A stretch of DNA of 64,000 nucleotides from Tenacibaculum singaporense (GTDB taxonomy: Bacteria; Bacteroidota; Bacteroidia; Flavobacteriales; Flavobacteriaceae), in NCBI RefSeq assembly GCF_003867015.1, contig NZ_CP032548.1:2175001-2239000 (forward strand), read 5' to 3'. The translations under genes and the position numbers were made by a program. Positions 17,327 through 26,962 of the stretch are shown in pieces. Under the pieces are notes generated by a model, which was given only the letters and a program-made list of their open reading frames with translations, was not told where the DNA came from and did no database searches. Positions within the stretch are counted from its first letter, which is position 1. Every line of letters begins with the position of its first letter.

Positions 17327-17930
17327 AAATATCATTTTTGATTTTGGTGATGTATTCATCAATTTAGACAAAGAAGCAACATATAAAGAATTAGCAAAAT
17401 TAGGAGTTACTGAAATTTCTGAAGAAATGATGCAACAATATTATCAGTATGAAATGGGATTGATTTCGACTGATGAGTTTGTGTCCTTTTTTCATGATAA
17501 ATTCAATATTTCAAAAGAAGATTTAATCCGTTCGTGGAATGCTATTTTATTAGATTTCCCTAAGCATCGATTGAGTTTTTTAAAAGAATTAGCAGCCAGT
17601 AATCAATATCGACTGTTTTTACTAAGCAACACTAACGATTTACATATTTCTTGGATTCAAAAAGATTGGGGCGAAGAGTTGTATAACGAATTTAAAAGTT
17701 GTTTTGAACAGTTTTATTTATCACACGAAGTTAATTTCAGAAAACCAAATGCTGATATTTTTGAGTTTGTGTTACAAGAGAATAGTCTACAAGCTTCTGA
17801 AACCTTTTTTATAGACGATACCAAAGAGAACACTGACACTGCACAACAATTAGGAATTCAAGTGTGGAATAATTGTCCAAAAACAGAGGATGTGGTCGAC
17901 TTATTAAAACGAAAAGAGTTTATAGCGTGA
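17319..17930 (+). CDS. HAD-family phosphatase
   Basis: A 203-residue haloacid dehalogenase-fold hydrolase with a small cap domain. Motif I appears as FDFGDVFINLD (the second nucleophile-region Asp is replaced, as in the YihX-type subgroup FDxGxV), motif II as LFLLSNTND, and motif IV as FFIDDTKENTD. YihX-like enzymes remove phosphate from sugar phosphates such as alpha-glucose-1-phosphate and also from riboflavin intermediates. The gene overlaps ribD by 8 bp and the EamA gene by 4 bp, so it is translationally coupled. Substrate not assigned. Confidence 0.9.
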   Translation: MIKNIIFDFGDVFINLDKEATYKELAKLGVTEISEEMMQQYYQYEMGLISTDEFVSFFHDKFNISKEDLIRSWNAILLDFPKHRLSFLKELAASNQYRLFLLSNTNDLHISWIQKDWGEELYNEFKSCFEQFYLSHEVNFRKPNADIFEFVLQENSLQASETFFIDDTKENTDTAQQLGIQVWNNCPKTEDVVDLLKRKEFIA

Positions 17931-18790
17931 TATACTTAATTTTTAGCATTCTTATCTCTAGTTTACTGTTTGTAATTTTTAAACTCTTTGATGTTTTTAA
18001 AGTAAACACATTACAAGCTATTGTTTTAAATTATGCTGTAGCACTGTCTTTTGGTTTTGTGCATTCTGAAGTTTCAATGACGGTAGCTGAGATACCAGAT
18101 CAACCTTGGTTTCTAGGAGCTTTTATTTTAGGTTTTTTATTTATTACTGTGTTTAATGTAATGGGGATTACAGCTCAAAAAAATGGACTTTCAGTAGCTT
18201 CAGTAGCCGGTAAAATGTCGGTGGTAATTCCAGTACTTATCGGAATCTTTTTGTATAACGAAAGCATCGGGTTGGTGAAAGTTGTAGGAATAATATTAGC
18301 ATTGATAGCAGTATATTTATCCTCAGCAAAGAGTGATACTTCTCCTGTTCAATTTAAGAATTTATTATTTCCATTATTACTTTTTTTAGGTTCAGGAAGT
18401 ATTGATACATTATTAAAGTATACCGAAACTACTTATGTTCCTAAAGAAGCCGTACCAATGTTCTTATCAACTATTTTTGGATGCGCATTGCTTTTCGGTT
18501 TTTTCTTTTTAATGGCCCAATTACTAAGTAAAAAAGGAGGATTTGAATGGAAAACGTTGCTTGGTGGAGTTGCTTTAGGAGTTCCTAACTATTATTCTAT
18601 GGAGTTTTTATTAAAAGCTTTACAAACAAAAGGACTTGAAAGTTCTACAGTTTTCACCATAAATAATGTATCTATAGTGATATTAACCACGGTATTTGCT
18701 CTTACATTTTTTAAAGAGAAATTGGTCAAAAAAAATTGGATTGGTATTGGGCTTGCCATAATTAGTATTTTATTAGTAGTTTCGGCATAA
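17927..18790 (+). CDS. EamA/DMT-superfamily transporter
   Basis: About 287 residues with some ten hydrophobic segments arranged as two EamA repeats, an inner-membrane drug/metabolite transporter type. Useful landmarks are the AQKNGLSVASVAGKMSVVIP stretch and the final LTFFKEKL with a closing helix. I chose GTG at 17927, which overlaps the TGA of the HAD gene (GTGA). The frame is open upstream to a TTG at 17873, but that would add an implausible charged extension before the first membrane helix. The substrate is unknown. It is coupled to both the HAD gene and the YigZ gene. Confidence 0.87.
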   Translation: MIYLIFSILISSLLFVIFKLFDVFKVNTLQAIVLNYAVALSFGFVHSEVSMTVAEIPDQPWFLGAFILGFLFITVFNVMGITAQKNGLSVASVAGKMSVVIPVLIGIFLYNESIGLVKVVGIILALIAVYLSSAKSDTSPVQFKNLLFPLLLFLGSGSIDTLLKYTETTYVPKEAVPMFLSTIFGCALLFGFFFLMAQLLSKKGGFEWKTLLGGVALGVPNYYSMEFLLKALQTKGLESSTVFTINNVSIVILTTVFALTFFKEKLVKKNWIGIGLAIISILLVVSA

Positions 18791-19407
18791 TGAATGAAGA
18801 AATAAAAGACACTTACAAAACGATTACAAAACCCTCTGAGGAAACCTTGTTTAAAGACCGAAACAGTAAGTTTTTCGGATATGCTTTTCCTGTTTTTTCA
18901 GAAGAAGACATTAAAGAACGATTAGAAGAACTTCGTAAGCAGCATCACACGGCACGTCATCATTGTTATGCGTGGCAATTGGGAACAGAAAAGATTCGTT
19001 TTCGTGCTAATGATGATGGGGAGCCAAGTAATTCAGCAGGTCAACCAATTTACGGACAAATACAATCTTTTGATGTAACCAATGTCTTAATTGTTTCGGT
19101 ACGTTATTTTGGAGGAACTAAACTTGGAGTAGGAGGATTGATTAATGCCTATCGCACTTCTGCGCAATTAGCATTAGAAGCTTCTGAGATTGTAGAGAAA
19201 ACTATTGATATTCACTATAAGCTGAAATTTGGTTACGATATGATGAATAAAGTACAGCGTATTATTAAAGAACGAAACTTAGATATCATTAATCAAAAAT
19301 TAGAATTAGACTGCGAGTATACTATCTCGGTGCGAAAAAAAGAAGCTGAAAGTATTTTTGAAACTTTTAATGATTTGTTTAAAGTGGAGATTAAGGAAAT
19401 AAAGTAG
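18790..19407 (+). CDS. YigZ/IMPACT family protein
   Basis: A 205-residue protein of the YigZ/IMPACT family. The conserved N-terminal domain shows KFFGYAFPV, HHCYAWQLG, RANDDGEPSNSAGQPI and VRYFGGTKLGVGGL, followed by the ferredoxin-like C-terminal domain (about 135-205). The family is near universal in bacteria; links to ribosome or translation control come from the eukaryotic IMPACT protein, and no enzymatic activity is established. Its ATG overlaps the stop of the EamA gene (TAATG). Confidence 0.93.
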   Translation: MNEEIKDTYKTITKPSEETLFKDRNSKFFGYAFPVFSEEDIKERLEELRKQHHTARHHCYAWQLGTEKIRFRANDDGEPSNSAGQPIYGQIQSFDVTNVLIVSVRYFGGTKLGVGGLINAYRTSAQLALEASEIVEKTIDIHYKLKFGYDMMNKVQRIIKERNLDIINQKLELDCEYTISVRKKEAESIFETFNDLFKVEIKEIK

Positions 19408-19523
19408 CTTTTAGATGAAAGGTTTTCTATATACCATTAATTTACGGCTAATATTTAATAAAATTATTTTTAATAAACTGAAATAGTTTATTTTAGTCCT
19501 ATATTAACTGTAAAAAAACGAAT

Positions 19524-19874
19524 ATGAAAAAACTAACCTTCATTGTATACTTATTCATTTCTTCTTTTCAACTTTTTTCGCAAGCACAAGCTGAAGTAAG
19601 AAAAGAAAATATTTGCAAGGGAGCAGCAATTAGTGTTGTAGCTAATGTGAAACCTTTTATTGATAACGGTTTTTCTAAATCTGAAATTATAGAAATGGGG
19701 AAGGAGCTTGTAAAAGATGTTATAAAAGATTCACCTACTAAAGCCTATGATTTATTAAAAGCTAAAAAATCAAAAAGTGAAGTAATTGAGATACTTTACA
19801 ATGATTTTATGAAGTTGGATGAAAAAGTTGTACTAAAATTTTTATTAAAACCACAACCGGATGATGATGATTAA
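19524..19874 (+). CDS. Small secreted protein of unknown function
   Basis: A 116-residue protein with a clear signal peptide (KKLTFIVYLFISSFQLFSQA, cleavage near residue 22). The mature part is mostly helical and charged, with one cysteine, and ends in PQPDDDD. I do not recognise a family. It is probably periplasmic. It stands alone between the YigZ gene and rpsA; the 116 bp upstream contain no exact TANNTTTG box. Confidence 0.72.
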   Translation: MKKLTFIVYLFISSFQLFSQAQAEVRKENICKGAAISVVANVKPFIDNGFSKSEIIEMGKELVKDVIKDSPTKAYDLLKAKKSKSEVIEILYNDFMKLDEKVVLKFLLKPQPDDDD

Positions 19875-19946
19875 AATCATCTACTTAATCTAAGTAACTA
19901 ACCTCCTAAAAACCAAAACATTTTAGGTTACTTCAAGAATTATTCG

Positions 19947-19954
19947 TAAATTTG
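19947..19954 (+). promoter_or_regulatory. rpsA promoter -7 element and long leader
   Basis: TAAATTTG matches TANNTTTG. Transcription starting just after it would give a leader of about 118 nt before the rpsA ATG at 20079, long enough for autoregulation by S1. I see no strong hairpin in the leader; a repeated GTTAGCA (around 20025 and 20045) is the only pattern noticed. Confidence 0.5.
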
Positions 19955-20078
19955 CACGCCTTTTTACGAGTACAGATTTAAAAAGGGTAGAAAATAACAT
20001 TTATTAAGTTTAATTTCTCTTGGCGTTAGCATCGTTAAAAATCTGGTTAGCAAAAAGATACAAATATTTATTTCAGAC

Positions 20079-21848
20079 ATGTCTGAAGAAACAAAAAACA
20101 CAGCAGAAGCTGTAAATCCAGCAGAATTTTTAGCAACCTTTAACTGGCACAAATACGAAGAAGGTATTGATGAAGTTGATGAGTCTAAATTAAAAGAATT
20201 TGAAAAAGCCTTAGAAGGTACAGTTGGGTTCGTAAACGAGCGCGATGTTATCGAAGGTGAAGTAGTACGTATTACTGATCGTGATGCTATTATCGACATC
20301 AACTCTAAGTCAGAAGGTGTAATTTCGTTAAACGAATTCCGTTACAATCCAAATTTAGCTGTTGGAGACAAAGTAGAAGTATTAGTTGACAAAAGAGAAG
20401 ACTCTTCTGGTCAATTAGTATTATCTCACAAAAAAGCACGTGTAATCAAAGCTTGGGATCGTGTTAACAATGCACACGAAACTGGTGAAATCGTTAACGG
20501 TTTTGTTAAGTGTAGAACTCGTGGAGGTATGATCGTTGATGTATTTGGTATTGAAGCATTCTTACCAGGTTCTCAAATTGATGTGAAGCCTATCCGTGAC
20601 TACGATCAATATGTAGAAAAAACTATGGAATTCAAAGTTGTGAAAATCAACCACGAATTTAAGAACGTAGTAGTATCTCATAAAGCATTAATCGAAGCTG
20701 ATTTAGAAGATCAAAAACGTGAAATTATCGGTCAATTAGAAAAAGGACAAGTACTAGAAGGTGTTGTTAAAAACATTACTTCTTATGGTGTATTTGTTGA
20801 CTTAGGAGGTGTTGACGGATTAATTCACATTACTGATTTATCTTGGTCTCGTATCAACCACCCGAACGAAGTTGTTGAGTTAGATCAAAAATTAAACGTT
20901 GTAATCTTAGACTTTGATGATAACAAGTCAAGAATTCAATTAGGATTAAAACAATTATCTGCTCACCCATGGGAAGCTTTAAATGCTGATTTAAAAGTTG
21001 GTGATAAAGTAAAAGGTAAAGTAGTTGTTTTAGCTGATTATGGTGCATTTGTAGAGGTTGAAGAAGGAGTAGAAGGATTAATCCACGTATCTGAAATGTC
21101 ATGGTCAACTCACTTACGTTCTGCACAAGATTTCGTAAAAGTTGGTGATGAAGTAGAAGCTCAAATCTTAACATTAGACCGCGAAGAGCGTAAAATGTCT
21201 TTAGGTATGAAGCAATTACACCCAGATCCATGGACAGATATTACTACTAAATACCCAGTAGGTTCTAAACACACTGGTACTGTACGTAACTACACTAACT
21301 TTGGTGTATTCGTAGAGTTAGAAGAAGGTATTGATGGATTAGTATATATCTCTGATTTATCTTGGACTAAGAAAATTAAGCACCCATCAGATTTCGTAAC
21401 TGTAGGTGATCAATTAGAAGTTCAAGTATTAGAATTAGACGTAGAGAACCGTAAATTAAACTTAGGTCACAAGCAAACTCAAGATAACCCTTGGGATGCT
21501 CATGAATCTACTTATACAATCGGATCTATCCACGAAGGTACTATCAAAGAGAAAAATGATAAAGGTGCAACTGTAGTATTTGCTGATGGTGTTGAAGCTT
21601 TCGCTCCAACTCGTTTCTTAGAAAAAGAAGACGGAGGTAAATTAGCTAAAGGTGACGAGACTAAGTTCCAAGTAACTGAGTTTAGTAAAGAGTACCGTAG
21701 AATTGTTGTTTCTCATACTTCTATCTTTAGAGAAGAAGAACAAAAGAACATCAAAGCTGCTGCTGCTAAAGCTCAAGAAGTAGAGAAAACTACTTTAGGA
21801 GATATCGGTGGATTAGCTGAATTAAAGAAGAAAATGGAAGGAAAATAA
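20079..21848 (+). CDS. rpsA: 30S ribosomal protein S1
   Basis: A 589-residue chain of S1 (OB-fold) domains that delivers mRNA to the 30S subunit. S1 repeats are seen in series, for example EGEVVRITDRDAIIDINSKS, then GVVKNITSYGVFVDLGGVDG, GKVVVLADYGAFVEVEEGVE and GTVRNYTNFGVFVELEEGID, each followed by a LIHI/LIHV/LVYI strand and a lysine-rich turn. An acidic N-terminal extension and a lysine-rich C-terminal tail are typical of Bacteroidetes. The very regular codon use suggests high expression. A promoter lies upstream and a strong terminator follows. Confidence 0.98.
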   Translation: MSEETKNTAEAVNPAEFLATFNWHKYEEGIDEVDESKLKEFEKALEGTVGFVNERDVIEGEVVRITDRDAIIDINSKSEGVISLNEFRYNPNLAVGDKVEVLVDKREDSSGQLVLSHKKARVIKAWDRVNNAHETGEIVNGFVKCRTRGGMIVDVFGIEAFLPGSQIDVKPIRDYDQYVEKTMEFKVVKINHEFKNVVVSHKALIEADLEDQKREIIGQLEKGQVLEGVVKNITSYGVFVDLGGVDGLIHITDLSWSRINHPNEVVELDQKLNVVILDFDDNKSRIQLGLKQLSAHPWEALNADLKVGDKVKGKVVVLADYGAFVEVEEGVEGLIHVSEMSWSTHLRSAQDFVKVGDEVEAQILTLDREERKMSLGMKQLHPDPWTDITTKYPVGSKHTGTVRNYTNFGVFVELEEGIDGLVYISDLSWTKKIKHPSDFVTVGDQLEVQVLELDVENRKLNLGHKQTQDNPWDAHESTYTIGSIHEGTIKEKNDKGATVVFADGVEAFAPTRFLEKEDGGKLAKGDETKFQVTEFSKEYRRIVVSHTSIFREEEQKNIKAAAAKAQEVEKTTLGDIGGLAELKKKMEGK

Positions 21849-21870
21849 TCCGAACAATTTCTTAAAATGT

Positions 21871-21905
21871 AAAAACCGTTAAGCTTGTAAAGCTTAGCGG
21901 TTTTT
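21871..21905 (+). terminator. rpsA terminator
   Basis: AAAAACCGTTAAGCTT and AAGCTTAGCGGTTTTT pair over 16 bp (one G-T wobble) around a GTA loop, followed by a T-run, 22 bp after the rpsA stop. Confidence 0.93.
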
Positions 21906-21975
21906 TTAATTCCTTATGTAACAAATGTTACAGTTAAAGCTCTCCCTTTTTAAAGGATACTTTCTTAAATAGCTT

Positions 21976-21983
21976 TATATTTG
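21976..21983 (+). promoter_or_regulatory. glmM promoter -7 element
   Basis: TATATTTG matches TANNTTTG and lies 20 bp before the ATG at 22004. No convincing -33 box is seen. Confidence 0.5.
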
Positions 21984-22003
21984 CTCACCAATTAAAAATT
22001 AAT

Positions 22004-23398
22004 ATGACACTTATTAAATCTATATCAGGTATTAGAGGTACCATAGGCGGAAATACAGGTGACAACTTAACACCTATAGATGCTGTAAAATTTGCAGCAG
22101 CTTACGGTACGTTTATAAAAAAGAAAAACTCCGAAAAAGAAAAAATTACCATTGTAATAGGTAGAGATGCCCGTATTTCGGGTAAAATGATAAGTAACTT
22201 AGTCGCAAATACACTAGTCGGTTTAGGAATTGATGTAATCGATTTAGGTTTATCTACAACACCAACGGTTGAAGTTGCTGTTCCTTTAGAAAAAGCGGAT
22301 GGAGGTATTATTTTAACTGCTTCACACAATCCAAAACAATGGAATGCTTTAAAATTATTGAATGAAAAAGGAGAGTTTTTAAACGGTGAAGATGGAGTGG
22401 AAATTTTAAAGATTGCTGAAAATGATGCTACTATACAGTTTGCTGAAGTTGATGATTTAGGATCATATAGAAAAAAGAAGAACTACATTAAGAAACATAT
22501 CAAAGAAGTTTTAAAACTAGATTTAGTAGATAAGAAAGCCATCAAAAAAGCGAAATTTAAAGTTGTTGTTGATGGTGTAAACTCTACTGGAGGAATTGCT
22601 ATTCCTGCTTTATTAAAAGAGTTAGGAGTAAAATGTATAGAGTTATATTGTGAACCTAACGGACACTTTCCACACAATCCAGAACCTTTAAAAGAACACT
22701 TAACGGATATTTCTGAATTAGTAGTGAAGGAAAAAGCAGATTTAGGTATTGTAGTTGACCCTGATGTAGACCGTTTAGCTCTAATTTCTGAAGATGGCTC
22801 TATGTTTGGAGAAGAATACACTTTAGTAGCTTGTGCCGATTATGTTTTAGGTCAATTAGGAGGTGGTAACACTGTTTCTAACTTATCATCTTCAAGAGCC
22901 TTACGTGATGTTACTGAAAAACATGGAGGAATATACACGGCAAGTGCAGTAGGAGAGGTGAACGTAGTACAAATGATGAAGGATACCAATACTGTAATTG
23001 GAGGAGAAGGTAATGGAGGAATTATTTATCCTGAGTCTCATTATGGAAGAGATTCATTAGTAGGAGTCGCTTTATTTTTATCACATTTAGCACACAAAAA
23101 GACATCTTGTAAAGCCTTAAGAGATTCATATCCTAGCTACTTTATGAGCAAAAATAAAATCCAGTTAACACCACAAATTGATGTTGATAAGATTTTAGAA
23201 ACCATGGCTAACAACTATAAAAATGAAGATGTAAACACTATTGATGGCGTAAAAATTGATTTTGCTAACGAGTGGGTACACTTACGTAAGTCGAATACCG
23301 AGCCAATCATCAGAATTTATGCAGAAAGTACTAGCCAAGACAATGCAGATGCTTTAGCCAAAAGATTTATCACTGAAATACAACAAATAATACAATAG
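22004..23398 (+). CDS. glmM: Phosphoglucosamine mutase
   Basis: An alpha-D-phosphohexomutase of the GlmM type, converting glucosamine-6-phosphate to glucosamine-1-phosphate for peptidoglycan and lipid A synthesis. Landmarks: the phosphoserine at 107 in ILTASHNPKQWNALK, the metal loop VVDPDVDRLAL, the sugar-specificity loop GGEGNGGIIYP, and the C-terminal phosphate-binding RKSNTEPIIRIYAE. The 464 residues fit. A phosphomannomutase role cannot be excluded because the families intergrade in Bacteroidetes. The next gene starts 4 bp after its stop. Confidence 0.9.
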   Translation: MTLIKSISGIRGTIGGNTGDNLTPIDAVKFAAAYGTFIKKKNSEKEKITIVIGRDARISGKMISNLVANTLVGLGIDVIDLGLSTTPTVEVAVPLEKADGGIILTASHNPKQWNALKLLNEKGEFLNGEDGVEILKIAENDATIQFAEVDDLGSYRKKKNYIKKHIKEVLKLDLVDKKAIKKAKFKVVVDGVNSTGGIAIPALLKELGVKCIELYCEPNGHFPHNPEPLKEHLTDISELVVKEKADLGIVVDPDVDRLALISEDGSMFGEEYTLVACADYVLGQLGGGNTVSNLSSSRALRDVTEKHGGIYTASAVGEVNVVQMMKDTNTVIGGEGNGGIIYPESHYGRDSLVGVALFLSHLAHKKTSCKALRDSYPSYFMSKNKIQLTPQIDVDKILETMANNYKNEDVNTIDGVKIDFANEWVHLRKSNTEPIIRIYAESTSQDNADALAKRFITEIQQIIQ

Positions 23399-23402
23399 TT
23401 CT

Positions 23403-24248
23403 TTGAAATTAAAAATAGTAAGTTTATTAATGCTGATGGTTTCAGCATCAATAATGGCGCAGGAGAAAAACGAAGAAATCATTCAAAAGAAAAAAGTAAC
23501 TAACAAAGGAAAATTCTTCGTCTATTGGGGATGGAACTGGGCTAGTTATTCTAATTCAGATATTCGTTTTAAAGGAGCAAATTACGATTTTACGTTACAA
23601 AATGTAAAAGCTCAAGACAGACAAACAAAGTTTTCTTTTAATGATTATTTTAATCCAGGTAGAGTGACTATTCCTCAAACTAACTATAGAATAGGATATT
23701 TTTTCAAAGAAAACTATACTGTATCTATTGGAGTAGATCATATGAAATATGTAATGATAGCTGATCAAGATGTAAAAATCAATGGAAACATTAATATAGG
23801 AAACACAAAGTATGATGGAACATATAATAATGAAACCATCAATTTAGCAGGCGATTTTTTACGTTTTGAGCATACCGACGGTTTAAATTACCTTAATGTA
23901 GAAGTAAAGCGTTTTGACGATGTAAGCCACTGGTTTGGTTTAAACTTAGAAAACTTACAAATCAATTTAACAGAAGGTGTTGGGCTTGGTATTTTATATC
24001 CAAGAACTAATACAACCTTATTAGGTATGGAGCGCCACGACGATTTTCATTTATCAGGATACGGAGCTTCTATTGGAGGTGGTTTAAATATCACATTTTT
24101 AAAACACTTTTTTGTACAGGCTGATTTAAAAGGAGGGTATATTTATATGCCAGATGTTAAGACAACTAAAAGTTCTGTAGATTCCGCCTCACAAAGTTTT
24201 TACTTTTTTGAGAATACCATTTTAATAGGAGGTAAATTTAGACTTTAA
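23403..24248 (+). CDS. Secreted or outer-membrane protein of unknown function
   Basis: A 281-residue protein with a signal peptide (KIVSLLMLMVSASIMAQ, cleavage near residue 20). The mature part shows alternating strands rich in aromatic residues and glycine (VYWGWNWASY in a near form, GYGASIGGGLNITFL, KGGYIYMPDV), ending in GGKFRL. This suggests an outer-membrane beta-barrel. The start is TTG at 23403, four bases after glmM; no earlier ATG is available and the next ATG would cut the signal peptide. Coupling with glmM suggests an envelope role. I know no named family for it. Confidence 0.75.
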   Translation: MKLKIVSLLMLMVSASIMAQEKNEEIIQKKKVTNKGKFFVYWGWNWASYSNSDIRFKGANYDFTLQNVKAQDRQTKFSFNDYFNPGRVTIPQTNYRIGYFFKENYTVSIGVDHMKYVMIADQDVKINGNINIGNTKYDGTYNNETINLAGDFLRFEHTDGLNYLNVEVKRFDDVSHWFGLNLENLQINLTEGVGLGILYPRTNTTLLGMERHDDFHLSGYGASIGGGLNITFLKHFFVQADLKGGYIYMPDVKTTKSSVDSASQSFYFFENTILIGGKFRL

Positions 24249-24350
24249 TAACAAAGTGTTATAAATACGTTAATATTATAACTATTTTAGGCTAACTAGT
24301 AGTATACTGCTAATTTTACGTAACATAACAAACAACTAGAGATTTCAACT

Positions 24351-25817
24351 ATGGATTTAGAACAGTATTTTGATAAGTTCAGAAAAAATATTGTAGGTAT
24401 AGATCAAACTTTTCAAACACCATACGGTGAAAAGAAAATGATTTATACAGATTGGACTGCAAGCGGAAGATTATATCGACCTATAGAAGAACAACTTTTA
24501 AATAAGTTTGGACCTTTTGTAGCCAATACACATACAGAAACTTCAACTTCAGGAGCAGCTATGACTTTAGCGTATCATGAAGCTCGAAATATCATCAAGC
24601 GTCACGTAAATGCATCTTCTAACGATGTATTAATTACGGAAGGGTCTGGTATGACGGGGGTTGTGAATAAATTTCAGCGTATTTTAGGGCTAAAAATAAA
24701 TGAAAATTTAAAAGAAAACACACAGGTTCCAGATGAAAAAAGACCTATTGTCTTTGTAAGTCATATGGAGCATCACTCAAACCAAACATCTTGGATTGAA
24801 ACTATAGCAGATGTAGAGGTTGTTCCTTGTAATGATGAAGGTTTAGTGTGTTTAGATAAGTTTGAAGAAACTATAAAAAAGTACTTAGATAGACCTATTA
24901 AAATAGCTTCTATAGTAGCAGGATCAAATGTAACAGGAATAAAGACTGACTATCATAAAGTAGCTTCATTAATTCATAAATATGGAGGTTTGTGCTTTGT
25001 TGATTTTGCCTGTTCTGCACCTTATGTTGATATTGATATGCATCCTGAAAAAGAAGATGAATATTTAGATGCTATTTTCTTTTCTCCACACAAATTTTTA
25101 GGAGGCCCGGGAAGTTCTGGGGTGTTGATTTTTAATAAAAAGTTGTATAAAAATATGGTTCCTGATAACCCTGGAGGAGGCACAGTTAGTTATACAAACC
25201 CATGGGGACAGCATGATTATTTTGATGATGTAGAGACGCGTGAAGATGGGGGAACACCAGCTTTTTTACAAACTATTAAAATAGCTTTATGTATTCAGGT
25301 AAAAGATCAAATGGGTACAAATAAAATAAAGGAACGTGAAGATGAAATCAATCCAATTATTTTTAACTGTTTAGAAAATTTGGAAGGAGTTAAAATATTA
25401 GCTCCAGATCATAAAGATCGTTTGAGTATTTTTTCTTTCTATTTTGAAAAATATCACTTTAACCTTGTTGTAAAATTATTAAATGACCGATTTGGAATTC
25501 AAACTAGAGGTGGATGTTCATGTGCAGGAACTTATGGACATTTCTTATTAAATGTAGATCAAATAAGATCAAATGAAATAAAAGGTCAAATATTAGAAGG
25601 TTGTAATACAGAAAAACCAGGTTGGGTACGTTTATCAGTACATCCAACAATTACAAATGAAGAAGTACAATTTATTTGTGAATCGTTACAAGCGTTAGCT
25701 GAAAATATTGAAGAATGGTCTAAAGACTATGAGTACGACATTGCTAAAAATGATTATGTACATAAAACCATTGAACCAATTGAAAAGCAACTGGTAACTG
25801 ATTGGTTTTCGTTATAA
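24351..25817 (+). CDS. Class V aminotransferase-fold PLP enzyme (cysteine desulfurase-like)
   Basis: A 488-residue fold-type I PLP enzyme related to SufS/NifS. The PLP lysine is 248 in FFSPHKFLGGPGSSG. The aspartate pairing with the pyridine ring is in CFVDFACSAPYV, and a candidate persulfide cysteine loop is RGGCSCAGTYG. The protein is about 80 residues longer than SufS, with a distinct C-terminal region, and belongs to the group often labelled selenocysteine lyase-like. The reaction is therefore not certain; C-S lyase or amino-group chemistry on an unknown substrate. The M14 peptidase gene follows after 7 bp. Confidence 0.85.
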   Translation: MDLEQYFDKFRKNIVGIDQTFQTPYGEKKMIYTDWTASGRLYRPIEEQLLNKFGPFVANTHTETSTSGAAMTLAYHEARNIIKRHVNASSNDVLITEGSGMTGVVNKFQRILGLKINENLKENTQVPDEKRPIVFVSHMEHHSNQTSWIETIADVEVVPCNDEGLVCLDKFEETIKKYLDRPIKIASIVAGSNVTGIKTDYHKVASLIHKYGGLCFVDFACSAPYVDIDMHPEKEDEYLDAIFFSPHKFLGGPGSSGVLIFNKKLYKNMVPDNPGGGTVSYTNPWGQHDYFDDVETREDGGTPAFLQTIKIALCIQVKDQMGTNKIKEREDEINPIIFNCLENLEGVKILAPDHKDRLSIFSFYFEKYHFNLVVKLLNDRFGIQTRGGCSCAGTYGHFLLNVDQIRSNEIKGQILEGCNTEKPGWVRLSVHPTITNEEVQFICESLQALAENIEEWSKDYEYDIAKNDYVHKTIEPIEKQLVTDWFSL

Positions 25818-25824
25818 TTATGAT

Positions 25825-26880
25825 ATGACACACTTAAATAGCTCTTTTTTAGAAGACAATTATTCAAAAATTAAAGAAGACTCTATATCTGGAAGGTGGA
25901 TAACACTAACAGATATAGAGCCTTTATATTTAGGCTTACAAAACTCAGAAATTCAAACAAAAATTATTGGAGAATCTGAAGAAGGAAGGGCCATTTATAA
26001 ATTAAAACTGGGAAAGGGTAAAAAAAGAATTCTTGTTTGGAGTCAAATGCATGGTAATGAAAGTACAGGAACCAAAGCTGTATTCGATTTTTTAAACTTC
26101 TTACAACGCTTTCCTACTCACCAAATAACAAAATCTATTATAGATAATTGTAGTATTACCATTGTTCCTATGTTAAATCCAGATGGAGCACAAGCATACA
26201 CACGTGTTAATGCTAACAATGTAGACTTAAATAGAGATGCTGTTGAGTTAGAGGCCAAAGAGAGTAAACTTTTACGTAGTGTTTTAGAAGAAGTAAATCC
26301 TCAATTTTGCTTCAATTTACATGATCAAAGAACCATTTTTGGTGTTGAAGGAACTAAAAATCCAGCGACAATATCGTTTTTAGCACCTTCAGAAGAAGAA
26401 AAAAGAACAATTACAGAAGGGAGAAAAGAAACTATGAATGTAATTGTTGCTATGAATGATTTGTTACAAGAAATTATACCCAATCATGTTGGTCGTTATA
26501 CAGATGAATTTTATCCAACTGCTACAGGAGATAATTTTCAAAAGCTAGGACACAATACAATATTAATTGAAGCGGGGCATTTTGCGGGTGATTACGACAG
26601 GGAAGAGGTTAGAAAATTCAATTTTTACGCGCTATTACAGGGAATATACCATATTTCTTCAGTAGAAAGCTTTAAAGAATTTGAAAAATATTTAGCTATT
26701 CCTAACAATATCAAGAACTTCTACGATGTGATTTATCGATCAAAAAATAATGAAAAAGATGTTGCATATCAGTATGTAGAAACTATAGAAAATGATAAAT
26801 TTGCACTCGTTTTAACAAAGGAAAAAGAAGGTAACTTATCTATGTATTTAGCTCATAAAGAATTCATAAAAAACAGTTAA
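25825..26880 (+). CDS. M14-family zinc carboxypeptidase
   Basis: A 351-residue metallocarboxypeptidase-fold enzyme. The zinc ligands are H76 and E79 in SQMHGNES, and the later His in CFNLHDQRT. Substrate contacts appear in NPDGAQAYTRVNANNVDLNRD, and the catalytic glutamate candidate is in ILIEAGHFAGD. There is no signal peptide, so it is cytoplasmic; related proteins act on peptidoglycan peptides, gamma-glutamyl conjugates or N-acyl amino acids. It is co-transcribed with the PLP enzyme gene and precedes an Lrp regulator, which suggests amino-acid salvage. The Lrp link is inference from position only. Confidence 0.88.
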   Translation: MTHLNSSFLEDNYSKIKEDSISGRWITLTDIEPLYLGLQNSEIQTKIIGESEEGRAIYKLKLGKGKKRILVWSQMHGNESTGTKAVFDFLNFLQRFPTHQITKSIIDNCSITIVPMLNPDGAQAYTRVNANNVDLNRDAVELEAKESKLLRSVLEEVNPQFCFNLHDQRTIFGVEGTKNPATISFLAPSEEEKRTITEGRKETMNVIVAMNDLLQEIIPNHVGRYTDEFYPTATGDNFQKLGHNTILIEAGHFAGDYDREEVRKFNFYALLQGIYHISSVESFKEFEKYLAIPNNIKNFYDVIYRSKNNEKDVAYQYVETIENDKFALVLTKEKEGNLSMYLAHKEFIKNS

Positions 26881-26962
26881 AAATTCTACTTTCTTTAAAT
26901 AAAACTTATTTTTTTTAGAAAAAAACTATATTTTAGCAATATTACTTGAAGAAAACAAAAAA

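Noticed and set aside
17873..17926. Upstream TTG start for the EamA transporter
   Set aside because: It would add a charged segment before the first membrane helix and lies entirely inside the HAD gene; the GTG overlapping the HAD stop is more natural.
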